From: Propionicimonas sp020161015
GTDB taxonomy: Bacteria > Actinomycetota > Actinomycetes > Propionibacteriales > Propionibacteriaceae
Direction: 5' to 3'
NCBI RefSeq assembly: GCF_964266745.1
Contig: NZ_CAXWGX010000027.1
Span: 273,264-337,263 of the forward strand
DNA length: 64,000 nt
The translations under genes and the position numbers were made by a program. The notes beneath the pieces were generated by a model. It was not told where the DNA came from. It did not search any database and saw nothing but the letters and a program-made list of their open reading frames with translations. This document shows positions 48,507 to 55,957 of this stretch, in pieces (position 1 is the stretch's first letter; every line of letters starts with the position of its first letter).

Positions 48507-49310
48507 GTGGCGTCGCCTGAGGAGACCGCAGCCGGGGACGGGCCGGTACCGCACGCCGGGACGACGGCCGGGTCGGCGCCGCAGCGTCGCCGGCTGGTCG
48601 CCAGGACGGTCACGATCACGGCCGTGGTCACCTTCGTCGCCACCCAGCTGGCGGGCTGGGCGATCAGCCGGGTCGCCGACAGTGTCGCGGGCGCGGCCAC
48701 GCCCGCCCTGTCGGTGGAGTCGTCCGGCCCGATCGTGAGCCCGTGGGACGTGACGATCCCGCAGTCGCCGGACGAGGTGGCCGGCGCGTTGGTCCGTCCG
48801 GAGACGATCGCGCGGTGGGCGTTGAACCAGGGCGGTGGGCCGTCGAACCGCGTCCGGATCGAGCTGGTCGTGAGCGGCACCAGGGATCGCGCCGTCCTGC
48901 TCGAGGGGATCAGCGCGACCGACGTCGACTGTGCCACGCCGCCGGCCTGGACGGCGATCGCGGCCACCGTCGGCGGCGAGGTTCCGGTGCGCGAAGTGGA
49001 GATCGACCTCGATGCGGGACGGACGCAGGGGACGCCGAAGGCCGACCCGTCGTTCGGGGAGGAGTTCCGCTTCCCGCTTCAGGTGTCCTCCAGCAGCCTG
49101 GAGTTCTTCACCGTCACCATCCGGAGCACCTCCGCCGACTGCCGGTTCCGGCTCCGCGTCGACTTCCGTGACGGCGGCACCCGCGGCAGCCAGATGGTCG
49201 ACGACGGCGGCCGGCCGTTCCGGGTGATCTCGCCCCGCTCGGCGGCGGCCCACATGGAGTGGCACGCCACCGACGGCGGGCTGTGGACACCGACGAAGGT
49301 CGTCCCCTGA
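48507..49310 (+). CDS. Single-pass membrane protein of unknown function
   Basis: A 267-residue protein. After about 30 Ala/Gly/Pro-rich residues a single helix (TVTITAVVTFVATQLAGWAI) is followed by an extracytoplasmic part that looks beta-rich (RVRIELVVSGTRDRAVLLEG, FFTVTIRSTSADCRFRLRVD, GRPFRVISP). Two cysteines (about 132 and 212) may pair. No family is recognised. GTG start 48507 is used. It lies 12 nt before the metallopeptidase lipoprotein gene in the same direction, so they likely act together at the cell surface. Confidence 0.65.
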   Translation: MASPEETAAGDGPVPHAGTTAGSAPQRRRLVARTVTITAVVTFVATQLAGWAISRVADSVAGAATPALSVESSGPIVSPWDVTIPQSPDEVAGALVRPETIARWALNQGGGPSNRVRIELVVSGTRDRAVLLEGISATDVDCATPPAWTAIAATVGGEVPVREVEIDLDAGRTQGTPKADPSFGEEFRFPLQVSSSSLEFFTVTIRSTSADCRFRLRVDFRDGGTRGSQMVDDGGRPFRVISPRSAAAHMEWHATDGGLWTPTKVVP

Positions 49311-49322
49311 GAGGAGGAACCC

Positions 49323-50483
49323 GTGCGCAGGTCGATCGCAGCCCTGGGCAGCGGAATGGTGCTGAGCTGCCTGCTCACCGCGTGTGCTGACCCGGTCTCC
49401 GCGCCGTTCACCCCGGACTCCGCGACCGAGCAGCTGGTCACCCAGACCCAGACGGCGCTGGAGTCGTACTGGTCCGGGCAGCTGGCGACGTTCAGCAGTG
49501 CGCCGTTCGAGGCGCCCACGCGGATCGTGTTCTACGACGACGAGCACGAGCCGGTGGTCGAGGGCTGCGCCCTGGCGCCGGGCGACTGGAAGGGAAACTC
49601 GTTCTACTGCCCCGGTGACGGGGTGCTCTACCTCAACCCGGACCTGTTCGCGGCGCTGGCGGACCAGCTGAAGACCCCGGCGCTGGGCGGGGTGGTCGTC
49701 CACGCCCACGAGTTCGGCCACCACCTCGCGGAGGTGGACGGGGCGAGCTTCGTCACCCCGACGATCGGCGGCGAGCTGCAGTCGGACTGCTACGCGGGGG
49801 TGTTCCTCTCCGCGGTGCAGGACGGTGACGTGGCGTTGCCGGCCCTGGGCGACTTCGACCTGTACGACGCCATGCAGACGATCCGCCGTCTCGGGACGGA
49901 GGGCGTGGACTGGGACGACCACCTCACGTGGTTCGCCGAGGGTGCGCACGGAGGGCCGGCCGAGCGGGCGTACGCGATGGCGCTCGGCGTGATCAGCAAG
50001 GATCCCCGCCTGTGCCAGGCCTACGAACTGACCGCGCCGATCGACACGATCAGTGTCGGTGCCTTCCGGTTCACCCCTCCCCCGGCCACGACCGACACGG
50101 TCTTCGGGCAGGTGCACCTGATGCGGTCGCAGGCCTTCCCCGACCTGATGCTGACGGTGTCGCCCCGGCAGGTGCGACCCGGACCCGCCGGCCCGGCGCT
50201 GGACGGGCTGTTGCCCGCGTACTTCGGCGGCGTGCCCGCGCAGCGCATCGGCGCCGTGGAGGACTTCGTCACCATGGACGGGCTGGCCTCGGCGAGCCAG
50301 CGCTACCAGCAGGACGCGGCGGCCGGCCCGAGGCACGGCGTGCTGGTGCTGGCCACGCGCGGGACGGGGACGTCCATCGTGCTGGACTTCAGCGCCGCCG
50401 GGCCCAGCCCCGCCGACGAGGGCTGGGAGGACCTGGGCAACGCGGCGTTCGCGTCCCTGTGGGGCGTCTACTTCGACGGCTGA
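49323..50483 (+). CDS. Putative neutral zinc metallopeptidase lipoprotein (YpfJ-like)
   Basis: A 386-residue exported protein. It starts MRRSIAALGSGMVLSCLLTA and the lipobox LLTAC gives a lipidated Cys21. The catalytic region has VVVHAHEFGHHLAEVDG (HE-x-x-H; HEFGHH) and, later, GGELQSDCYAGVFLSAVQ (E/D third ligand), as in YpfJ/neutral zinc metallopeptidases, which also share YCPGDGVLYLNP. The C-terminal 150 residues are less typical. It should act at the outer face of the membrane. GAGGAGG-like GAGAGGAGG precedes the GTG at 49323. Confidence 0.85.
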   Translation: MRRSIAALGSGMVLSCLLTACADPVSAPFTPDSATEQLVTQTQTALESYWSGQLATFSSAPFEAPTRIVFYDDEHEPVVEGCALAPGDWKGNSFYCPGDGVLYLNPDLFAALADQLKTPALGGVVVHAHEFGHHLAEVDGASFVTPTIGGELQSDCYAGVFLSAVQDGDVALPALGDFDLYDAMQTIRRLGTEGVDWDDHLTWFAEGAHGGPAERAYAMALGVISKDPRLCQAYELTAPIDTISVGAFRFTPPPATTDTVFGQVHLMRSQAFPDLMLTVSPRQVRPGPAGPALDGLLPAYFGGVPAQRIGAVEDFVTMDGLASASQRYQQDAAAGPRHGVLVLATRGTGTSIVLDFSAAGPSPADEGWEDLGNAAFASLWGVYFDG

Positions 50484-50583
50484 ACCGTGCGGGTGCCCGT
50501 GTGTATCGGGCCACGAAACCGCAAGGACGCCCGAACCTGCCAAAACGCGGGTCCAAACGTCCTCGATGTCCTGAGACATCGCA

Positions 50584-50606
50584 CAGTCGGGCTGACAGGA
50601 TTTGAA
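50584..50606 (-). other. tRNA-Pro 3'-end-like fragment, candidate att core
   Basis: Read on the minus strand this 23-bp stretch resembles the T-loop to acceptor end of bacterial tRNA-Pro (TTCAAATCCTGTCASCCCGA in the usual gene; one mismatch seen, AGCCCGA). The rest of the tRNA is missing: sequence beyond the T loop does not fit. Integrases of this class commonly recombine at tRNA 3' ends, and the integrase gene starts 230 bp away. Confidence 0.5.
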
Positions 50607-50734
50607 GGTGCCCTTGGTCCATCTGCTGAGGGTCGTAATGGCTAGGCTATCTACCGTAGCCACTAGGCCTTTTGGTAGCGATGCGGAGTCGGTCCTGATG
50701 CTCTGAGTGGGCTGAACTGGGGTCGTGTAGGGTG

Positions 50735-50782
50735 TCGCTATTGCACGTTTACTGCACGACGTCCAACGGTCGCTACTGCACG
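50735..50782 (+). repeat. TGCACG direct repeats upstream of integrase (candidate arm-type sites)
   Basis: TCGCTATTGCACG (50735-50747) and TCGCTACTGCACG (50770-50782) differ at one base and are 35 bp apart; a third partial copy, CTGCACG, lies at 50752-50758 between them. Direct repeats next to int genes are often integrase arm-binding sites. GGCTA/TAGCC inverted elements also occur around 50640-50662. Confidence 0.45.
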
Positions 50783-50836
50783 CAGAGGGGTCTTCAGACA
50801 GTGCCGTGCTGGCAAGCGTGAGATCGGAGGTACCCC

Positions 50837-52141
50837 ATGACTCCATTGTCCCAGCCGTCAGCAACTCCGGCGAGCCCTGCGCCGGTCGCGGCTGCAACAG
50901 ACCGAGCGGCGGCGTCGTCGTCGCCCAGAGGAGGAAGCGCTGAGAGTTCGAAGCGGACCCGCCGTGGGTTCGGCATGGTGCGAAAGCTCCCCTCTGGCCG
51001 CTACCAGGCCAGCTACCTGGATCCGAACGGCTTGCGGATCAACGCCAGTGCCACCGAGAACGGCAAGCCCGTCCCACTCACCTTCCTGGACAAGAAGACC
51101 GCGGAGGCCTGGCTGAGCCTGCGGCAGACCGAACTTATCGAGCAGCGGTGGAAGCCTCCAGCGGCCCGCGAACCCGACGAGATCTTGTTCAGTGAGTACG
51201 CCGACCGATGGCTGGCCTCCCGGGAACTGAGCCCCAGGACCCGGTCGGAGTACCGCAAGGTCCTTGACGGCGTGCGGCTGGCCGACTTCTCCGGCTACAC
51301 GCTGGACCAGATCAGCCCGGCGATGATCAAGCGATGGTGGACCGCCCACGATGACGGCCATCCCACCGCCCGCAAGAAGGCCTACGACCTACTCCACGCC
51401 ATCCTGGCCACTGCGTCCCAGCAGGACGAGGACACCGACGCTCCCCCGCTGATCACAACCAACCCTGCCCGGCTCTCGGCGAAGACGAAGAACCGCACGC
51501 CGACCAGCCGCCCGAAGGGCAGCATCCGTCCCGCCAGCCTCGCCGAACTCACCAAGATCATGGACGAGATGCCCCCGCGCTACGCCGCGATGGTGCTGCT
51601 GGCCGCCTGGTGCGCCCCCCGATTCGGAGAACTCACCGAACTCCGCCGCCGCGACCTGACCATCAACACCGACACCGAAGGCAACCCCGTCGACGGCACC
51701 CTCACCATCACCAGGGCCGTGGTGTGGCCCGAACCCGACACACCAGTGGTAAAGAGCCCGAAGAGCCTCGCGAGAGAAGTCGCCATCCCACCGCACATCC
51801 TCGCTCCCCTACTCCTCCACCTTGACGAATACGCTGCACCCGGCAAGGACGGGCTGCTGTTCCCCGCGGTCGAGTCCGGCGGCCACATGAAACACGGAGC
51901 CCTCTACAAGGTGTTCCGGCGGGCCCGCCAAGCTGCCGGTCGCTCCGACCTGCGTTGGCACGACCTACGCCACACCGGCGCCACCCTCGCCGCCCAAGCC
52001 GGCGCCACCCTCGCCGAACTCATGAACCGCCTCGGCCACTCCACCGTCGGCGCCGCCCTCATTTACCAACACGCAGCCGCAGGCCGCGACGCCGAAATCG
52101 CAAGACGACTCTCCGCCATCGCGACGAATAGCCCCCTCTAG
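50837..52141 (+). CDS. int: Tyrosine-type site-specific recombinase (integrase)
   Basis: A 434-residue integrase. An Ala/Ser-rich start leads to a DNA-binding N-domain (GMVRKLPSGRYQASYLDPNG, the AP2-like fold), a core-binding domain (SEYADRWLASRELSPRTRSE) and a catalytic domain with Arg262 (CAPRFGELTELRR), a Lys in VVKSPKSLAREVAIP, His375-x-x-Arg378 (WHDLRHTGATL), His401 (LGHSTVGAAL) and nucleophile Tyr410 (LIYQHAAAG). All catalytic residues are kept, so it should be active. It marks one end of an integrated element. ATG 50837 follows GGAGGTACCCC. Confidence 0.93.
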   Translation: MTPLSQPSATPASPAPVAAATDRAAASSSPRGGSAESSKRTRRGFGMVRKLPSGRYQASYLDPNGLRINASATENGKPVPLTFLDKKTAEAWLSLRQTELIEQRWKPPAAREPDEILFSEYADRWLASRELSPRTRSEYRKVLDGVRLADFSGYTLDQISPAMIKRWWTAHDDGHPTARKKAYDLLHAILATASQQDEDTDAPPLITTNPARLSAKTKNRTPTSRPKGSIRPASLAELTKIMDEMPPRYAAMVLLAAWCAPRFGELTELRRRDLTINTDTEGNPVDGTLTITRAVVWPEPDTPVVKSPKSLAREVAIPPHILAPLLLHLDEYAAPGKDGLLFPAVESGGHMKHGALYKVFRRARQAAGRSDLRWHDLRHTGATLAAQAGATLAELMNRLGHSTVGAALIYQHAAAGRDAEIARRLSAIATNSPL

Positions 52142-52394
52142 CCAGAAGCCATCCGAACCGACCGCCTCACAGACGGCAGCGCGGGCTCGATTCCGGTTGG
52201 AGAGTCCGACGTTGCGCACCGCTCCCGTCCGGCACAGATCATGGAGTTGGCACGATCAGGCCAGGGGTGGCTCCGACCACAGACCGAGCCCCTGCAGCTG
52301 CAGCTGCAACTGCTCCGCGTCCACGTCTCGACCGCGTGGGGCTTGCCCCCGGGTCTTGGACACGTGGAATCCAGCAGGTGCTGGAGGAAGCGAG

Positions 52395-52748
52395 ATGATC
52401 AGGATCATGGCCAGGAAGAACTACTCCGATGAGTTCCGCCGGCAGGCCGTCGACTTGTACGAGTCCACTCCGGATGCCACGTTGCGGGGTATCGCTGCCG
52501 ATCTCGGGGTGTCCCGGGGCACGTTGGCGGACTGGGTGAAGACGTTCGGGACGGGCTCGACGACGATGCTGCCGGCGGAGCGCACGACCAGCGGCGCGAG
52601 GCCGGCCGCCACCGAGACGGCGGCGGTCAGGATCGCCCGGTTGGAGGCGGAGAACGCCCGGCTGCGGGCCGAGAAGGTCAAGGTCGAGACTGAGCGGGAC
52701 ATCCTGCGGAAAGCAGCGAAGTATTTCGCTGGGGAGACGAACTGGTGA
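52395..52748 (+). CDS. IS3-family transposase OrfA
   Basis: A 117-residue protein: an HTH_Tnp_1-type domain (ARKNYSDEFRRQAVDLYEST, then RGIAADLGVSRGTLADWVKT) and a C-terminal leucine-zipper-like coiled coil (RIARLEAENARLRAEKVKVE). It binds IS ends and pairs with OrfB. Its stop overlaps the OrfB start (GTGA), so OrfB could be reached by coupling or a -1 shift. GGAGGAAG precedes the ATG. Confidence 0.92.
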   Translation: MIRIMARKNYSDEFRRQAVDLYESTPDATLRGIAADLGVSRGTLADWVKTFGTGSTTMLPAERTTSGARPAATETAAVRIARLEAENARLRAEKVKVETERDILRKAAKYFAGETNW

Positions 52749-53653
52749 ACCGCTTCCAGTTCGTCGCCGACCACCAGCACGCCTACGAGGTGAAGCGGTT
52801 GTGTGCGGCTGTCCAGGTCGCACGTTCGTCGTTCTACGCCTGGGTTGAGGCCGGCCCGGCCAGGGCCGAGCGGGCCGCGGCGGATGCCGAACTCGCCGAG
52901 CGGATCCGGACCGTGCAGGACCCGAAACAGGGTGGAGATCGGGCCTACGGGGCACCCAGGGTGACCGCCGAACTCAACGACGGCGTGCCGGTCGCCGACC
53001 GGGTCAACCACAAGCGGGTCGCCCGGGTGATGCGCGCTCACAGCCTGGCCGGGATCCGGCTCCGTCGCCGGGTGAAGACCACTGTGCCCGAGCCTGCCGA
53101 CACCAAGTACCCCGACCTGCTCAAGCGGGACTTCACCGCCGAGGCGCCCAACCAGCGCTACGTCGGCGACATCACCTACCTGCCGCTGCCCGAGGGCCGC
53201 AACCTGTACCTGGCCACCGTGATCGACTGCTTCTCCCGCAAACTCGCCGGCTGGCAGGTCGCCGACCACATGCGCACCCAGCTCGTCGAGGACGCCCTGA
53301 AGGCCGCCTGCCGCGACCGGGGCAGCCTGGCAGGTGCGGTGTTCCACAGCGATCACGGAGCGGTCTACACCTCGAAGTCGTACGCCAAGCTGTGCGGCCA
53401 GCTCGGCGTCACCCAGTCCATGGGAGCGGTCGGCACCAGCGCCGACAACGCGATGGCCGAGTCGTTCAACGCCACCCTGAAACGCGAACTCCTCGACGGC
53501 ACCGCCACGTTCACCGACGAGACCAGCTGCCGGCGCCACGTGTTCCGGTGGGCCACCCGCTACAACACCCGCCGCCGCCACTCCTGGTGCGGCCACCAAT
53601 CCCCATCCACCTACGAGGCCCACCGGGCCACTACGCTGCCCACCGCGGCATAA
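52745..53653 (+). CDS. IS3-family transposase OrfB (DDE integrase)
   Basis: A 302-residue catalytic protein starting MNRFQFVADHQHAYEVKRLC (GTG). It has the HTH_21 segment, then the rve core: RYVGDITYLPLPEGRNLYLA (first Asp), VFHSDHGAVYTS (second Asp) and NAMAESFNATLKRELL (Glu), so the DDE triad is complete, and the end WCGHQSPSTYE. The gene is intact, without frameshift. It should be mobile together with OrfA. Confidence 0.93.
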   Translation: MNRFQFVADHQHAYEVKRLCAAVQVARSSFYAWVEAGPARAERAAADAELAERIRTVQDPKQGGDRAYGAPRVTAELNDGVPVADRVNHKRVARVMRAHSLAGIRLRRRVKTTVPEPADTKYPDLLKRDFTAEAPNQRYVGDITYLPLPEGRNLYLATVIDCFSRKLAGWQVADHMRTQLVEDALKAACRDRGSLAGAVFHSDHGAVYTSKSYAKLCGQLGVTQSMGAVGTSADNAMAESFNATLKRELLDGTATFTDETSCRRHVFRWATRYNTRRRHSWCGHQSPSTYEAHRATTLPTAA

Positions 53654-53795
53654 TCAACCACAACCGTGTCCACGATCCGGGGCGAAGGCCCGCGGACCTA
53701 CACCAATTGAACACCCCAGGTGGCGGCGGCTGCGCGGTATCCACCAAGACCTGGCAGGCGCGCTGTAACGTGGGCGGCAGGACAAGGAGGCGGCG

Positions 53796-54437
53796 ATGAA
53801 GCTGCTGCGACCTGGCCTGTGGGCCATGGAGTCATCAAGTTCATGGGGCTGTGAGACCTACCTGTTGGCCACTGCTGGACGGGTCTTCCTCGTCGACCCG
53901 GGCCCGTCCTTCCAGCTCAATCCCTTGGCCCGCGAGTTGAGAGCGTCGGGGCGTTCCCCCTACGACGTCACCGACATCCTGCTCACGCACTACGACTGGG
54001 ACCACACCCACTCGGCGGCGGAGTGGCGGCGCCGGACTGGTGCCACGGTGTGGCTGGGCGCAGCTGACGCCGAAATCCTGCGCACCGGCAGCGTGCCCGG
54101 CACCCGGCTGCGCCGGTTCGCGTGCTGGCTCTTTCGGATGTCGGAGCTTCCCCAGGGCACGGTCGAAATGAACGGCGAGGTGACGGTTGCCCCCGGGCTG
54201 ACCGCCCTGCCGACCCCGGGACATACTCCGGGCCACTACGCGTTCGTGTGGGGGGACGTCGCCTTGATCGGCGACGCGGCGGTGAGCGGACCCGACGGCG
54301 AACTACTCCCGTTCACCCCCAGGCAGCTGATGACGGACCCGGACCAGGCGGATGCGACACGAACCAAGCTGACAGCCCTGCCCGTTCGGATGTTCGGCCC
54401 GGGACACAGCCCAGCGGTGGAGCGCCAACGCCTTTGA
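53796..54437 (+). CDS. MBL-fold metallo-hydrolase
   Basis: A 213-residue metallo-beta-lactamase fold protein. It has ETYLLATAGRVFLVDPGPSF, the metal motif DILLTHYDWDHTHSAAEW, LPTPGHTPGHYAFVWGDVAL (third His) and LIGDAAVSG (bridging Asp), ending FGPGHSP. The classic H-x-H-x-D-H is changed to H-Y-D-W-D-H, as in some other MBL hydrolases. The substrate is not known; nothing suggests beta-lactamase activity. AAGGAGGCG lies just upstream of the ATG and a TAACGT -10-like hexamer farther up. It lies immediately downstream of the IS3 element. Confidence 0.85.
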   Translation: MKLLRPGLWAMESSSSWGCETYLLATAGRVFLVDPGPSFQLNPLARELRASGRSPYDVTDILLTHYDWDHTHSAAEWRRRTGATVWLGAADAEILRTGSVPGTRLRRFACWLFRMSELPQGTVEMNGEVTVAPGLTALPTPGHTPGHYAFVWGDVALIGDAAVSGPDGELLPFTPRQLMTDPDQADATRTKLTALPVRMFGPGHSPAVERQRL

Positions 54438-54756
54438 CTCGACCCACCCAACCCCGCCGACTCGAACGGGACGCCACAGCGGAAACCAACAAGCGAGTCC
54501 ACCCGTTCCGCAAGATCACTGACACGGCCGGCACGAATCGACCGACCCGCCCCCAACCCCATGGCCGCAATCGGACCACGACGAATGCGCGGAATTGGCT
54601 TGCGACCGGATCCCCTCCCTACTACCGGGGTCACCCTTTCTGCCGTTGTCGCCTTTGTGGTCGCCGGGCTGCGTAACTTCTGGGGATGCTGCGTCGATTA
54701 CATAGGTAAGAGGCGAGCACCCCGGCGCCTTCCCCCCACCAGTAGGAGTCATTGCG
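54438..54756. other. 319-bp gap, no gene seen
   Basis: Short overlapping frames here have no family sequence. Base composition is less GC-rich near the right end, where a TACATA -10-like hexamer (about 54699) could start the RTX-protein transcript, and GTAGGAGT lies close to the ATG as a ribosome site. No repeats or RNA gene were recognised. Confidence 0.5.
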
Positions 54757-55572
54757 ATGGCAACACACACCAGCATGCGAACGATCGCTGTGGTCGGCAC
54801 GATGGGACTGATGAGTCTCGGCCTGATCACACCGGCACACGCCTCCACCCCCCAGGAAGGCGCCGCAGCCACCTGCAACGGGCTGACCGTGACAATCACC
54901 TCCTCGGCTCGCCACATCCGCGGCACGAACCGGGCCGACGTCATCCAGGTGACCGGATCAGGGCGCCATGTCGTGCATGCACGGGGCGGTGACGACACGA
55001 TCTGCGGATCGCCCGGTGCGGACATCATCTACGGCGGCGCCGGCAACGACACCATCTTCGGGATGGGTCGCGCCGACCGGCTCCACGGCGACAGCGGCAA
55101 CGACCAGCTCAACGGTGGCGCCGGCAACGACCGCGAGTACGGCGACAGCGGTGACGACACCATCGTCGGCGGCGACGGTGACGACGCGCTGAGCGGCGGA
55201 ACCGGCAAGGACGAGATCGACGGCCAGGACGGCGACGACCACGAATACGGCAACAGCGGCGACGATGCCATCGTCGGCGGCGAGGGCGACGACGTCCTTC
55301 GGGGCGGGACCGGATCGGATGAGATCGACGGCCAGGACGGCGACGACCACGAATACGGCGACAGCGGTGACGACTCGCTCCTCGGCGGCGCAGGCCAGGA
55401 CTACCTTCGCGGCGGGAACGGCAACGATGAGGTCGACGGCCAAGACGGCGACGACGAATGCTACGGCGACAGCGGTGACGACTCCGTCAACGACGACCAG
55501 GGCGAGAGCGATGACCAGGGTGAGGACACCCAGGACGGCCAGCACGGCCCCGAGGACCCCGAAGAGCCGTAA
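54757..55572 (+). CDS. Secreted RTX-type calcium-binding repeat protein
   Basis: A 271-residue protein. The start MATHTSMRTIAVVGTMGLMS, then LGLITPAHA is a Sec signal peptide cut after AHA. From about residue 75 come some ten RTX nonapeptide units of GGxGxDxhx type (GGAGNDTIF, GGDGDDALS, GGEGDDVLR, GGAGQDYLR), many alternating with DGQDGDDHEYGDSGDD. The last 30 residues are acidic (DDQGESDDQGEDTQDGQHGP). RTX repeats fold into a beta-roll on Ca2+ binding. Type I secretion is not expected in a Gram-positive host; the Sec signal fits. No catalytic domain is present, so it may be a structural or adhesive protein. Confidence 0.85.
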   Translation: MATHTSMRTIAVVGTMGLMSLGLITPAHASTPQEGAAATCNGLTVTITSSARHIRGTNRADVIQVTGSGRHVVHARGGDDTICGSPGADIIYGGAGNDTIFGMGRADRLHGDSGNDQLNGGAGNDREYGDSGDDTIVGGDGDDALSGGTGKDEIDGQDGDDHEYGNSGDDAIVGGEGDDVLRGGTGSDEIDGQDGDDHEYGDSGDDSLLGGAGQDYLRGGNGNDEVDGQDGDDECYGDSGDDSVNDDQGESDDQGEDTQDGQHGPEDPEEP

Positions 55573-55573
55573 G

Positions 55574-55593
55574 CCACCACCTCTCGGTGGTGG
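55574..55593 (+). terminator. Hairpin after the RTX-protein gene
   Basis: CCACCACC and GGTGGTGG arms with a TCTC loop start right after the stop codon (55570-55572). Confidence 0.65.
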
Positions 55594-55660
55594 ACGGGGT
55601 GTCTGCGGATCACCCGCAGACAACTCCTGACCGGACACCAAACCCGAACCAGGATCACCA

Positions 55661-55694
55661 CGAGAGGCCCGACGCACACGCGTCGGGCCTCTCG
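55661..55694 (+). terminator. Second hairpin, probable terminator, RTX-protein gene
   Basis: Perfect 15-bp arms (CGAGAGGCCCGACGC and its complement) with an ACAC loop, 89 nt after the RTX gene, followed by GTATCTACTC. The remaining DNA to 55957 holds no gene that I can support. Confidence 0.75.
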
Positions 55695-55957
55695 GTATCT
55701 ACTCAAGAACCTCACTAATCGGACAGCGCCAGGCAAGACAAAGGCGGCTAGTCGTCACGAACTTACGTCCGGGCTCCGAATTGTTGAATCTCGGGGTCTT
55801 TGCGCGAGGTGATGCGTGACTTGCGTCGCCCGAAGGGTCTTCGGCTGGAAGACCCCGACACACACACCAACGAACACCTAGTCTCGCTCGGACTGATTGT
55901 GACGCTGAGCGCTTACCCCTGGTGGCCGGGTACACCAAGTCGCGGCAGACTGTGGTG

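Larger units (their letters stand above)
52357..53672 (+). mobile_element. IS3-family insertion sequence
   Basis: About 1316 bp with orfA and orfB and short terminal inverted repeats TGGACACG (52357-52364) and CGTGTCCA (53665-53672). The flanks (TCT left, CGA right) show no 3-4 bp target duplication. The boundaries rest on the 8-bp ends only. Confidence 0.7.

Noticed and set aside
50584..50660. Complete tRNA-Pro gene
   Set aside because: Only the T-loop to acceptor part is recognisable; no anticodon or D arm follows on the minus strand.
47847..50897. 1016-codon minus-strand frame
   Set aside because: Only the final 170 codons form a protein (GNAT). The rest is antisense to two plus-strand genes with good motifs.
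52175..52205. T-arm-like GGCTCGATTCCGG after the integrase gene
   Set aside because: The flanks do not pair into a T stem and no acceptor or anticodon arm fits; chance resemblance.
53796..54437. Beta-lactam resistance enzyme
   Set aside because: It has the general MBL fold, but the metal motif is H-x-D-x-D-H and there is no signal peptide, unlike metallo-beta-lactamases.
54757..55572. RTX toxin (haemolysin)
   Set aside because: Only calcium-binding repeats, a Sec signal and an acidic tail are present; no toxin domain, acyltransferase or type I exporter genes.
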